This document shows, one piece after another, positions 25,659 to 33,877 of a stretch of DNA of 49,005 bases. This DNA comes from Roseiflexus sp. Its GTDB lineage: Bacteria > Chloroflexota > Chloroflexia > Chloroflexales > Roseiflexaceae. The position numbers were made by a program, and so were the translations under genes. Each line of letters starts with the position of its first letter. Within the stretch, counting starts at the first letter, position 1. Below the pieces are notes generated by a model that saw only the letters and a list, made by a program, of their open reading frames with translations, ran no database searches and was not told the DNA's origin. The DNA is taken from positions 1 to 49,005 of the forward strand of contig JANXAL010000120.1 in NCBI GenBank assembly GCA_025062325.1, written 5' to 3'.

Positions 25659-26135
25659 CTACCCGGTCATCATATTGCGCTGAATGGCAGCTATACGCGT
25701 CCGCAGGCTGGTATCGAGGACCTGATCGCCGACGCGAATGATCAGCCCGCCGATCAGCGACGCATCGACATGGAAGCGCAGTTCCAGATCGGGACCATAC
25801 CGCGCCTTCAGTTGCTCAGTGATGCGTTCACGTTGTTGCGGACTCAACTCGACAGCGCTGATCACCTCGCCCTTCAGCGGTTGCGCGCCACCGCGGCGGG
25901 TCATCTGCTCAAAGGCAGCCACCACCGTCGGCAAACGATCAAGGTTGCCGTCCCTGCCCAGCGCCAGGATCAGATTGCGCACCTCGCGCGGAGCGTCTTC
26001 CGGCAGCGCTGCCAGCACCCGTTCCGGCGTCATCTCGCCATTGACGCTGGCCGCCGCACGCAACGCCTGCAACGCTGCGCCAGTCAGCGAGTCGAACAAT
26101 GCCCGCGCAATGACCTGAGCCTCAGATGCACTCAC
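25659..26135 (-). CDS. atpH: ATP synthase delta subunit
   Basis: A 158-residue OSCP/delta subunit, a little shorter than the usual ~175-180. The N-terminal helical domain ([24 protein letters not shown]) binds alpha, and the C-terminal domain ([49 protein letters not shown]) binds the b stalk. The start is a GTG at 26135 preceded by GGAGGTGA nine bases upstream. It connects the F1 head to the peripheral stalk. Confidence 0.92.
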   Translation of the reverse strand: MSASEAQVIARALFDSLTGAALQALRAAASVNGEMTPERVLAALPEDAPREVRNLILALGRDGNLDRLPTVVAAFEQMTRRGGAQPLKGEVISAVELSPQQRERITEQLKARYGPDLELRFHVDASLIGGLIIRVGDQVLDTSLRTRIAAIQRNMMTG

Positions 26136-26181
26136 AACTGTTCCTCACCTCCGCGTTGAGCGAATCGCCCAGGATCGCGGT

Positions 26182-26673
26182 TTAATTATATTTGCCAAGT
26201 TCCGCCAGCGACTCTTCGATCAGGCGATCATGGTTCGATTTCAACTCCTCGCCGAGCACCCGTTCGGCCGTGAGGACGACCAGTTCCGCCATCCGATCCT
26301 TGAGTTCGCCAAGAATCCGCTGCCGCTCCTGTTCCGCCTGCGCGAGCGCATCGCTCTTGATCTTCTCCGCGTCGCGGTGCGCCTGCGCAATAATCTCCGC
26401 GGCCTGCGCCCGCGCCCGCTCCTGCGCCTGCGCTAGAATGCCAGCCGCCTCCTGGCGCGCCCTCGCCAGTTCGGCGTCATAGTCCCGCTTCGCATTCGCC
26501 AGTTGCTCCCGCACCCTTTCAGCGTCCTGCAATCCTTCCTGAATCCGATTCGTTCGCTGATTGAGCATGTTCAGGATCGGACGATACAGGAAGGTGGTCA
26601 GCAGCCAGACGACGAAGATGACATTGATCAGTTGTGCTATCAACAATCCCCAGTTGACGCCTAGTTTCTCCAC
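26182..26673 (-). CDS. atpF: ATP synthase b subunit
   Basis: A 163-residue peripheral-stalk subunit. An N-terminal membrane helix ([29 protein letters not shown]) is followed by a long charged, Ala-rich right-handed coiled coil and a C-terminal amphipathic part that contacts delta. The GTG at 26673 (MEKLGVNWG) is chosen because GGGGGAA lies about six bases upstream; a GTG at 26688 would add five residues. It is the only b-type gene here, so the stalk is likely a b homodimer. Confidence 0.92.
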   Translation of the reverse strand: MEKLGVNWGLLIAQLINVIFVVWLLTTFLYRPILNMLNQRTNRIQEGLQDAERVREQLANAKRDYDAELARARQEAAGILAQAQERARAQAAEIIAQAHRDAEKIKSDALAQAEQERQRILGELKDRMAELVVLTAERVLGEELKSNHDRLIEESLAELGKYN

Positions 26674-26704
26674 AGCCGTTCCCCCCACCTCACGCGCAAG
26701 GTTG

Positions 26705-26980
<276 letters not shown>

Positions 26981-27035
26981 TCAGGCATATCGACATCCGT
27001 GCGTGCGCCTCAGGAAGCGCCGCAGCGGGTGTTGG

Positions 27036-28034
27036 CTAATGCGCCGCCGTCTCGCCGTGGCTGTGGCTTTCGTGCCCATGCCCGCCGTGCGCCTCGGTCG
27101 CCAGCGACATGAAGACGAGCGACAGCACCGAGAAGATCAGCGCCTGCATAAAGGCGACGAACAGCTCAAAAGCGTAGAACGGCGCTGGCAGCAGATACGG
27201 GAACAGGAACGCCATGACGACCAGAATCACCTCGCCAGCAAAGATGTTGCCAAAAAGTCGGAAGGCGAAGGCGATAATCCGCACGAACTCAGAGATCAAC
27301 TCGAGAATGCCGACAATCGCCGCCATGAAGCCTTCGCGGAAGTTGAAAAACTTCGTGAGATAGCCAAGCCCGAGCGCCTGGAAGCCAAAGTACTGGATCA
27401 GGCCCACTGAGACAAGCGCCCATGCCAGCGTCATGTTAAGATCCGCCGAAGGTGCGCGCAAATAGGGGATCAGCGTCGTCCCCTTCTCGCACGACAGAGG
27501 CCATGACGCAAAGAAATCCGGCGCACCGGCCGGCTCTTCCGCTGTGGTCACATCGGCGACCGGCGCACCAATCGCCGCCTCCTTGAGCCCCGCCGTCGGC
27601 ACGCAGACCCCGATGCTGCCGACCCCTGGAACGAGGCCGATGACGTTCGACACCAGAATAAAGAAGAACGCTGACGCGCAGAACGGAAAGAACTTCGCTA
27701 CATTCCTGCGGTCGACGCTCTGGGCGAAGTTGTAGAAGGCTTCAACCATCGCTTCGAGCGTGTTCTGGAAACCGCGCGGAACCATCTGCATGTTGCGCGT
27801 CCCGGCAAGAATGGCCACAATAAGGATAATGAGAACGATACCAGTGGTGATCAGCGAGTTGGTGACGGGAAAGCCGCTTGCGCACGTTTCGAGCGTGGCG
27901 CGCACGCCGCCAAGGCAGACAACCGGCTCAGCCGCGACAGAAATGTGCAGTTTGGTCGAGCGAACGCCAAGAATATAGAGGACGATCCCGAACACAAGCA
28001 AAATGCCGGTGACCGTCAGAATACGGTTCCGCAT
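27036..28034 (-). CDS. atpB: ATP synthase a subunit
   Basis: A 332-residue proton-channel subunit. The membrane helix with the essential arginine is IIAFAFRLFGNIFAGE. Other conserved parts are NTLEAMVEAFYNFAQ near the first channel helix and LFVAFMQALIFSVLSLVFMSLA at the end. Residues ~140-190 form a soluble loop with Cys residues and a Thr/Glu/Ala-rich segment, and the C-terminus is histidine-rich (HGGHGHESHSHGETAAH). AGGGGAGAG lies about eight bases before the ATG. It is the first gene of the operon; no atpI precedes it. Confidence 0.95.
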   Translation of the reverse strand: MRNRILTVTGILLVFGIVLYILGVRSTKLHISVAAEPVVCLGGVRATLETCASGFPVTNSLITTGIVLIILIVAILAGTRNMQMVPRGFQNTLEAMVEAFYNFAQSVDRRNVAKFFPFCASAFFFILVSNVIGLVPGVGSIGVCVPTAGLKEAAIGAPVADVTTAEEPAGAPDFFASWPLSCEKGTTLIPYLRAPSADLNMTLAWALVSVGLIQYFGFQALGLGYLTKFFNFREGFMAAIVGILELISEFVRIIAFAFRLFGNIFAGEVILVVMAFLFPYLLPAPFYAFELFVAFMQALIFSVLSLVFMSLATEAHGGHGHESHSHGETAAH

Positions 28035-28079
28035 ACGCGCGCTCTCCCCTGTTCCCTACTTTGAGAACACTTTCACAAT

Positions 28080-28108
28080 AGAATACCATATCAGGCATAA
28101 AAATTCAA
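28080..28108 (-). promoter_or_regulatory. Proximal ATP synthase promoter (P2)
   Basis: On the minus strand TTGAAT (28103-28108), a 17-base spacer and TGG-TATTCT (28080-28085, extended -10) form a strong promoter. Its -35 overlaps the 3' arm of the hairpin at 28104-28127. Transcription would start near 28073 and give atpB a leader of about 40 bases. Confidence 0.6.
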
Positions 28109-28127
28109 CCTGCGAAGCGAGGTTGAA
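28099..28127 (-). terminator. Terminator-like hairpin in the ATP synthase leader
   Basis: On the minus strand the arms TTCAACCT and AGGTTGAA (8 bp, 28104-28111 and 28120-28127) enclose an 8-base loop and are followed by five T's (28099-28103). It lies between promoters P1 and P2. It could end transcripts from the upstream operon (last stop 28206), attenuate P1, or both. Confidence 0.65.
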
Positions 28128-28170
28128 CGGGCGCCGTATCCGCAAGTACACAGACTGAAGCTCTACTGCG

Positions 28171-28199
28171 AGTATAGCACAGCTAAAAAGAACGTGCAA
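28171..28199 (-). promoter_or_regulatory. Distal promoter (P1) upstream of the ATP synthase leader hairpin
   Basis: On the minus strand TTGCAC (28194-28199), a 17-base spacer and TGC-TATACT (28171-28176) form a near-consensus extended promoter. It begins a few bases after the stop of the Roadblock protein. A transcript from it would meet the hairpin about 65 bases later. Confidence 0.6.
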
Positions 28200-28205
28200 A
28201 CGCGG

Positions 28206-29180
28206 CTAGCTGAGCAACTCCTGAATGTCACGAATGGCGCGCTTGGCATAGACCCAGACGGAGCCGATCTTTGCCGGCGTCCCGGATTTGTCGAACACAA
28301 TAACGAGCATGAAGCGCTGCGCGATATCGAAGCAGTACAGATCGTAGTGGCTCCCCTCATGAACGTACAGCGCCGATGACTCGGTTTCGCGCAGTATCTG
28401 CGTGATCTGCCCCGCCGTCGAGAAACTGGTCGACAGCAACGGCAACAATACCATCGTTGGCAACCCGGTGGTCAAGCCCGTCTCAACCAGCACCATTCCA
28501 GCCCGGTCAGCCAGAATGATGCACTTTGATCCCACATCGCGATCAAGCGCTTCCATGCGCAGACGGATCGCACGCTGGTCTTCGGGAGTCAGCACCAGGG
28601 GACCATCGCGTCGCCGGGCGGGACGCTGTGTGCTCGTTTCCGCCGGACGCGCAGGCGCCGACTCCGGCTGGCGGGATGGCTCCGTCTTTGGGCGTGCGGA
28701 GCGCGCTGGCGGTTCGGGCATCGGCGCCGCCGCCGCAGGTTCCTTTAGGCGCGCCGATGAGACGGGAGGTTGCGGTGCGCTTTCGGAGGGCGGCTCCGTC
28801 GCCTTCGTCGCGGCGGCCACCGCTTCGTTCAACTCCCGGTAGAGCAGATTGCGCAAGTCATCGAGCGCCATATCGCCGCTGACAACATGCTGTACGCCGT
28901 AGCCTGCAACCTGGCGCGCGATCTGCGGATCGGGACGTCGGCTCCATAACACCAGGCGCGTCGGCGCACCGAAGTTTGGCAAAATTTCCGCCAGATCAAT
29001 CCCGCTCATCCCTGGCAATTCTACATTTGCGATAATAACGCCGGGCGGATCATTACGCACTTCCCACAGCGCCTCGTTTACTGTTGCAAGCGTCTGCACC
29101 TCGACATCGTCTGCGAACCGGCCCTGCAGGGCGCGCAGTTCGTCGCTATCGCCTGGAACAACTACGAGTCGGTACGTCAT
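28206..29180 (-). CDS. Degenerate receiver domain fused to a Roadblock/LC7-like domain
   Basis: A 324-residue protein. Residues 1-118 have the shape of a response-regulator receiver, but the phosphoacceptor Asp is Asn52 (IIANVELPGMSGIDLAEIL). The acidic pair after strand 1 is lost (LVVVPGDSDEL), and the strand-5 lysine is missing (HVVSGDM). Residues ~119-200 are a Pro/Ala/Ser/Glu linker. Residues ~205-324 resemble Roadblock/LC7 domains (CIILADRAGMVLVETGL, ALYVHEGSHYDLYCFDIAQRFMLVIVFD), which usually bind small GTPases such as MglA. It lies 22 bases after a receiver-kinase gene. Probably a phosphorylation-independent adaptor (inference). No GTPase gene is in the window. Confidence 0.75.
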   Translation of the reverse strand: MTYRLVVVPGDSDELRALQGRFADDVEVQTLATVNEALWEVRNDPPGVIIANVELPGMSGIDLAEILPNFGAPTRLVLWSRRPDPQIARQVAGYGVQHVVSGDMALDDLRNLLYRELNEAVAAATKATEPPSESAPQPPVSSARLKEPAAAAPMPEPPARSARPKTEPSRQPESAPARPAETSTQRPARRRDGPLVLTPEDQRAIRLRMEALDRDVGSKCIILADRAGMVLVETGLTTGLPTMVLLPLLSTSFSTAGQITQILRETESSALYVHEGSHYDLYCFDIAQRFMLVIVFDKSGTPAKIGSVWVYAKRAIRDIQELLS

Positions 29181-29202
29181 GAGGCTTCACTTTCCCCCTA
29201 TA

Positions 29203-30873
29203 TTAAGTCTGACGGAACGGGAGCGCGAACGAGAAGGTGCTGCCTTCGCCTTCCCGGCTGACGACCCATACCGCCCCGCCCAGTGAGGCTATCAACTCGC
29301 GCACCAGCGCTAACCCTAGCCCGACGCCGCCACGTTCACGCGTTAGTGAATTGCCCACCTGATAGAACCGGTCGAAAATGCGGGTTTGCTCGCGAGCCGG
29401 AATGCCAATACCGGTATCCTGGACATCGACGACCACCCATGGCAGCGCACGCAGCTGCGGCGATGGTTTGATGATAGTGGCATCCTGCAGCGCTTCAAGA
29501 TCGGCATATGGCCGTATGCTGACGGTAATCGTGATACGACCCTTTGCTGGCGTAAACTTGATTGCGTTGGACAGCAGGTGATTGAGCACCAGCAACACCT
29601 TCTCACGATCGGTCAGAAACGGCGGAAGCGCTTCGGGCAAGCGGGTGACAATCGTTTGCCCGGACAGTTCGGCAGCGCCGCGCAAGTTCTCGACCGCCTG
29701 CTGAACCACGCTGATGAGATCAAGCGGCGCGAGTTGCGGTTGCGCTTCGCCGGTATCAATATGCCGCAGGTTGACCATATCATCGACGATTTCCTTGATC
29801 CGCTGCGCGCTTTCCAGAACGCGCTGCAGATAGTCGCGCTGACTCCCGTCGACCTGGTCGCGCACCATCATCGTGTACCCAAGAACGATCGACAGGGGAG
29901 TGCGCAACTCGTGTGATGCGATGGCGATGAACTCGCTTTTGAGACGATCAAGCTCCTGGCGCCGCTGGTATGCTTCATCGAGTTGGCGGTAGAGAATTGC
30001 ATTGCGCAATGCAGCGCCAGCATGATTGGCGAGCAACATCAACCCTTGCTGAACCCCCGGACGCAGCGTGGTCGGCTGTTCCTCGCACAGGACGACGACC
30101 CCGTTAATGCGCCCTTGCGCGCGCAGCGGCACCGCGAATGCCGCCCGTAATGCTCGGTCGTCGCATGTGCCGTACCGCCCGGTGTGTTCGGAGATCGCCT
30201 GGCACAGCACAAAGGCGCGTTCCGCCAGCGCGCGCCCCTCCTCGGTCAGGTGCGCATGTTTCGGTTGCGCTGCCGCCTGATGCAGTGTCTCGTGCTCGTC
30301 GCCAAGCAGCAGGAACCCAATCGGAAATCCACTGCGCTCAATCATGGCATTGAGCGCGATCTGCACCAATTCTGGCAACTCCAACGTGGCGCTGAGCGCT
30401 TCGCTCACCACGAGCAACTGTTCGAGGGTGCGCAATCGCAGGTTATCCTGCTGAATAGCGCGTTTGTGCAATGCCTGATCAACTGCCAAACGCAGTTGTT
30501 CGAGTTCGAACGGCTTGGCCAAAAAGTCGGCGACGCCGCGCCGCACCGATTGATGCAGATTTTCAAGCGACGCATACCCTGTCATGATGATAATAGCGAT
30601 CTCAGGATCTTTCTCACGGGCAATCCGCGCCAGATCGAGACCGCTCATTGTCGGCATCTTGATGTCGGTCAGCAGCAGGTCGAAGCGTTGCCCGCTGTCG
30701 AAGGCGGCAATCGCCGCGTGCGGATCACTGGTCGCCATCACCTCATACCCGGCGCGTTGCAGCGTGCGCGCACACACGTCGCACATGTGTTGCTCATCAT
30801 CGACGATTAATAATCGTGGCGGCGAGGCGCTGGTCGGCAACTTGGAAACTCCGGTATCGATTGCCTGACTCAT
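29203..30873 (-). CDS. Receiver - GAF - histidine kinase
   Basis: A 556-residue cytoplasmic signalling kinase. The N-terminal receiver is intact (VDDE at 24-27, Asp70 in LLTDIKMP, Lys120 in LAKPF). A GAF-like sensor spans ~145-295. The HisKA domain has the phosphoacceptor His321 in IASHELRTPLSIV. The ATPase domain has NAIKFTPA, DTGIGIPAREQTRIFDRFYQ and GVGLGLALVREL. There is no membrane helix. The start at 30873 is chosen because the upstream in-frame extension overlaps the previous gene. It is between an unknown barrel protein (19 bases upstream) and the pseudo-receiver/Roadblock protein (22 bases downstream), so these three are one transcription unit. Signal unknown. Confidence 0.88.
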   Translation of the reverse strand: MSQAIDTGVSKLPTSASPPRLLIVDDEQHMCDVCARTLQRAGYEVMATSDPHAAIAAFDSGQRFDLLLTDIKMPTMSGLDLARIAREKDPEIAIIIMTGYASLENLHQSVRRGVADFLAKPFELEQLRLAVDQALHKRAIQQDNLRLRTLEQLLVVSEALSATLELPELVQIALNAMIERSGFPIGFLLLGDEHETLHQAAAQPKHAHLTEEGRALAERAFVLCQAISEHTGRYGTCDDRALRAAFAVPLRAQGRINGVVVLCEEQPTTLRPGVQQGLMLLANHAGAALRNAILYRQLDEAYQRRQELDRLKSEFIAIASHELRTPLSIVLGYTMMVRDQVDGSQRDYLQRVLESAQRIKEIVDDMVNLRHIDTGEAQPQLAPLDLISVVQQAVENLRGAAELSGQTIVTRLPEALPPFLTDREKVLLVLNHLLSNAIKFTPAKGRITITVSIRPYADLEALQDATIIKPSPQLRALPWVVVDVQDTGIGIPAREQTRIFDRFYQVGNSLTRERGGVGLGLALVRELIASLGGAVWVVSREGEGSTFSFALPFRQT

Positions 30874-30892
30874 TGGCTTGACGCTACATCTC

Positions 30893-32035
30893 TTATAAAG
30901 GTTCAGCAGCAATGAGAGCCGCGCGCACGGATGCTCCGTCCTCAAGAACAACATCAGCAACAGCAGTGCGCACACGGGAGGACAACCGTTGCGGCGCAGT
31001 CGAGACCGAGCGTATCTGCCCGATCTGTCCCAGATACGGTTGGTGCAGCAACCGCACGATCGCGCCCGGTCGCACCGCCGGACGCGGCGCCTCAAGCGTC
31101 ACGCCGGTCGTGCGTGCTGGCAGCGGAATCACAACTCGCGGTCGTCGCGCTTCTCCCCATACCTGCATCGACCCTTCGACCAGCGCTTCCCTGCCTGCAT
31201 ACGAAGCAAGCAAGTCGAACAACGGGCGCGCCATCGGGCGATTGCCGAAGCCTTCGGTGACAATCACCACGAGAGCGGCGGCAAGGCGGGACGATGACGG
31301 CAAACGCCAGTCTGGCGGCCCGACGTCCCATGGCGCGTACCCTTCCGCGCCCAGAAACGCGCGCAACTCTGCCTCATCGATGCTGCCGACGATAATGCCG
31401 CGCACACCTTCCTGCACCGCTTTCTGCAACGCTGCGGCGCTGATGCCGCTGCCGCCGATGATGATTCCGTAAGCGAAGCGCGCATCGATCTTGTTCGGGG
31501 TGATCGGCTCCGCCGGATCGGTCACCATCAGTTGCAGCACTCCGTACTGACTCGCGCCGATGCCAAAGATGCCGTAGACTTGCGCCGCCGGGGTCTCGAT
31601 CTGCACCCCTTCGTAGGGGATGATCTCCGTCACAACGCCGGGGATATTCGCACGCAGTTCGTAGCGCTGCGGATCAGGCACGAGCGTGATGTAACCGGTA
31701 ATGTCATCAACATCCGCCAGCACGCCGCTGACTGGCGACAGATACTTCCTTCCGCCAAACCGACCGGTCTGGGCAAGAGGGGCGCCCTGCGCAACCGGTG
31801 AGCCGACGTCGTGAAGCAAAGCGCGCTTAACGCGCGACGGGGGGATCATCAATATGCGCGCTAGGTTCACGATCTGCGGCGCCGCCGGAACGAACGCATG
31901 GGCCACAGGTGTGTCGGGTTCGACCCGTTGCCCGACTCGAACCGTAACTTCGCCCGGATGCGGCAATCGACGCTCGACCCGTGCCAGTGCACCTGGAATC
32001 AGCGGCGAAGCGCCCGCAGGAACATAGAATGACAT
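30893..32035 (-). CDS. Conserved protein with barrel-sandwich and KOW-like segments, unknown function
   Basis: A 380-residue protein starting MSFYVPAGASPLIPGALARVE, with GAGGG four bases before the ATG at 32035. The N-terminal part (PGEVTVRVGQRVEPDTPVAHA, GSPVAQGAPLAQTG, LSPVSGVLADVDDITGYITL) resembles barrel-sandwich hybrid folds. The middle (FAYGIIIGGSGISAAALQKAVQEGVRGIIVGSI) looks like a small alpha/beta unit. The C-terminus (VRPGAIVRLLHQPYLGQIGQIRSV) resembles a KOW bead. I do not recognise a named family. First gene of the unit with the histidine kinase and the Roadblock protein. Confidence 0.6.
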   Translation of the reverse strand: MSFYVPAGASPLIPGALARVERRLPHPGEVTVRVGQRVEPDTPVAHAFVPAAPQIVNLARILMIPPSRVKRALLHDVGSPVAQGAPLAQTGRFGGRKYLSPVSGVLADVDDITGYITLVPDPQRYELRANIPGVVTEIIPYEGVQIETPAAQVYGIFGIGASQYGVLQLMVTDPAEPITPNKIDARFAYGIIIGGSGISAAALQKAVQEGVRGIIVGSIDEAELRAFLGAEGYAPWDVGPPDWRLPSSSRLAAALVVIVTEGFGNRPMARPLFDLLASYAGREALVEGSMQVWGEARRPRVVIPLPARTTGVTLEAPRPAVRPGAIVRLLHQPYLGQIGQIRSVSTAPQRLSSRVRTAVADVVLEDGASVRAALIAAEPL

Positions 32036-32196
32036 ACCACCCTCGTGCGCTGGCTCAGCAAGCCCGATCAATTATAGCACATAGCACACAGAGAAGAGGC
32101 GTCGCAACGCAACAGCCCAACCACGGACAAGAGGCGCGAACGGTTGCCGGTCGAAGGCGAGCAGGCTCAAGGCGGGCAGTTTGGCATAGTGACAGG

Positions 32197-32715
32197 TCAA
32201 ACGACTCTGCGAGCGCTGGGCGGGATGTTCACCCCTAGACCGACAGCGCATGCAGCAATTGCGTATTTGACTAGGCTATCCCCAATGATGACTGACGCAA
32301 TAAGATCGTTGCTCCAGACCCCGTAGAACGCGAGCATCGTGAAGAGCATCGTGTCGAGCGGCGCCGACAGCGCGTTACTCGACAGCACACGAATGACCCA
32401 GACCCGGTGACGCAGCGCGTGATACACCTCAGTGTCGGTCAGTTCGGAAAGCAAAAGCGCAATCGCCGAAGCGAGAATGATCCGCGCTGATGCCAGCGAT
32501 GCCGCAGCAGCGAGAATGTTGACGCCGACCGCCGCCAGAATAGTTGCATAGACGACAGCCTTGTTGTACTGCCGGTGAATCAGGTCGCGCAGAGTAAAAA
32601 TAACGCCGAAAAAGAGCGTTCCGAGCGCAAATTGCAAGACCCCAACGGTCAGGATGGCGTCGGCGGTCAGGTTAGCTGCTAGAATAGCCAGGATGTAAAG
32701 AATAATGTAGAGCAT
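32197..32715 (-). CDS. Queuosine-precursor transporter, VUT/YhhQ family
   Basis: A 172-residue membrane protein with about five or six helices. Family marks are TLRDLIHRQYNKAVVYATILAA, SELTDTEVYHALR, WVIRVLSSNALSAPLDTMLFTMLAFYG and IIGDSLVKYAIA. YhhQ/VUT members import queuosine precursors such as preQ0 or preQ1. GGGAGG lies four bases before the ATG. It is divergent from the LacI gene with a gap of about 100 bases. No preQ1 riboswitch is obvious in that gap, and no tgt or queA gene is in the window. Confidence 0.85.
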   Translation of the reverse strand: MLYIILYILAILAANLTADAILTVGVLQFALGTLFFGVIFTLRDLIHRQYNKAVVYATILAAVGVNILAAAASLASARIILASAIALLLSELTDTEVYHALRHRVWVIRVLSSNALSAPLDTMLFTMLAFYGVWSNDLIASVIIGDSLVKYAIAACAVGLGVNIPPSARRVV

Positions 32716-32772
32716 GCGCCCTCCCGATGCACGTGATTGCCTCTTAGTATACTCCCCGGATGTCGGTTCTTA

Positions 32773-32801
32773 TTGACAATATCTTGTCTCTCTTCTATAC
32801 T
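32773..32801 (+). promoter_or_regulatory. Consensus promoter of the LacI-family regulator
   Basis: TTGACA at 32773-32778, a 17-base spacer, and TATACT at 32796-32801 give an almost perfect housekeeping promoter. The ATG of the regulator follows at 32820, so the leader is only about 12 bases and has no ribosome-binding site. Confidence 0.7.
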
Positions 32802-32819
32802 CTGCTTAATCGTTTCACT

Positions 32820-33854
32820 ATGCAGGCGACTATCAAGCAGGTGGCACAACGTGCCGGCGTCTCCATTGCTACCGTCTCGTACGTTCTCAACGGCACCGGG
32901 GCGGTGACTGATGAGACGCGGCAACGGGTGCTTGACGCCGTCGCGGAGCTCAACTATCAGCCCCGCTATGCCGCCCGCAGTCTGCGCGGGCGAAGTTACA
33001 CGCTGGGAGTGACTCTTCCGTCGCATCCCGGACGCCTAGCGGAACCGGCGCTGGCAGAGGTGTTGTCCGGTCTGGCGGACGCTGCCGCATCGCGCGGATA
33101 TTTCCTGCTCCTGGCGACTGCAGACGCGGATCAGGATGAGACGGAGTTGTGTCTGAGCCTGGCGCGCACCAAACGTGTCGACGGGCTGGTTCTGCTCGAT
33201 CCGCTGGCAGACGATCCGCGAGCGCGGGCGCTCGCGGCTGCCGGTATTCCGCACGTGTGCGCCGGTCCGCCTCCGGCTGGCATCGACAGCCCCGCGGTTG
33301 TCATTGATGTGCGCGCCGCCGCAGTCGATGCCGTTCAGCACCTCCTCAGCCTGGGTCATCGCCGAATTGGTCTGATCCAGTTGCCCTCCGAGCTGGCCGT
33401 GAGCGAACCTATGGTCGAAGGGTACCGGCAGGCGCTGACCGCTGCGGGTCTGTCGTTCGACCCAACGCTGGTCGTTGAGTCGGGTCGAGCCGAAGAGGAT
33501 GGCTATCAGGCAATGACCGAGCTGCTGGCGGCTTCAAGACCGCCGACGGCCGTCCTGGCAGGGAGTGACGAACTAGCATTCGGCGCTATGCACGCGCTCA
33601 ACGATGCGCGCCTGATCGTCGGGCGCGATGTGGCGCTGGTCGGATTCGACGATCTGCCGCTTGCGGCGCATGTTAACCCGCCGCTGACGACGGTGCGCCA
33701 GCCGCGACGCGCCCAGGGTCAGCAACTGGCGGTTCTGCTCGATGACGCTATCCTGAAGCGCAACGCTGATCTGCGCACAGTAACGCTGCGAGCGCGCCTG
33801 ATCGTTCGCCAGTCGAGCGGTCCGGCGCTACGTGCAGCCCGGGAAGCCCATTGA
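32820..33854 (+). CDS. LacI-family transcriptional regulator
   Basis: A 344-residue repressor. The helix-turn-helix is MQATIKQVAQRAGVSIATVSYVLNGTGAVTDETRQRVLDAVAELNY, with the hinge RSLRGRSYTLGV. The periplasmic-binding-protein-like sensor includes VDGLVLLDPLADDPR, HLLSLGHRRIGLIQLPSE, EGYRQALTAAG and VALVGFDDLPLAAHVNPPLTTVRQP. The start at 32820 fits the family and the promoter. It lies 23 bases before a MalK-type ATPase gene, so it probably regulates sugar uptake using that ATPase. The inducer is unknown. Confidence 0.92.
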   Translation: MQATIKQVAQRAGVSIATVSYVLNGTGAVTDETRQRVLDAVAELNYQPRYAARSLRGRSYTLGVTLPSHPGRLAEPALAEVLSGLADAAASRGYFLLLATADADQDETELCLSLARTKRVDGLVLLDPLADDPRARALAAAGIPHVCAGPPPAGIDSPAVVIDVRAAAVDAVQHLLSLGHRRIGLIQLPSELAVSEPMVEGYRQALTAAGLSFDPTLVVESGRAEEDGYQAMTELLAASRPPTAVLAGSDELAFGAMHALNDARLIVGRDVALVGFDDLPLAAHVNPPLTTVRQPRRAQGQQLAVLLDDAILKRNADLRTVTLRARLIVRQSSGPALRAAREAH

Positions 33855-33877
33855 CGCAAGAAGGAGCATCCACCGCT

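Noticed and set aside
32716-32819. A preQ1 riboswitch before the queuosine-precursor transporter
   Set aside because: The gap is only about 100 bases, shared with a LacI promoter, and no preQ1-type hairpin with an A-rich tail is seen.
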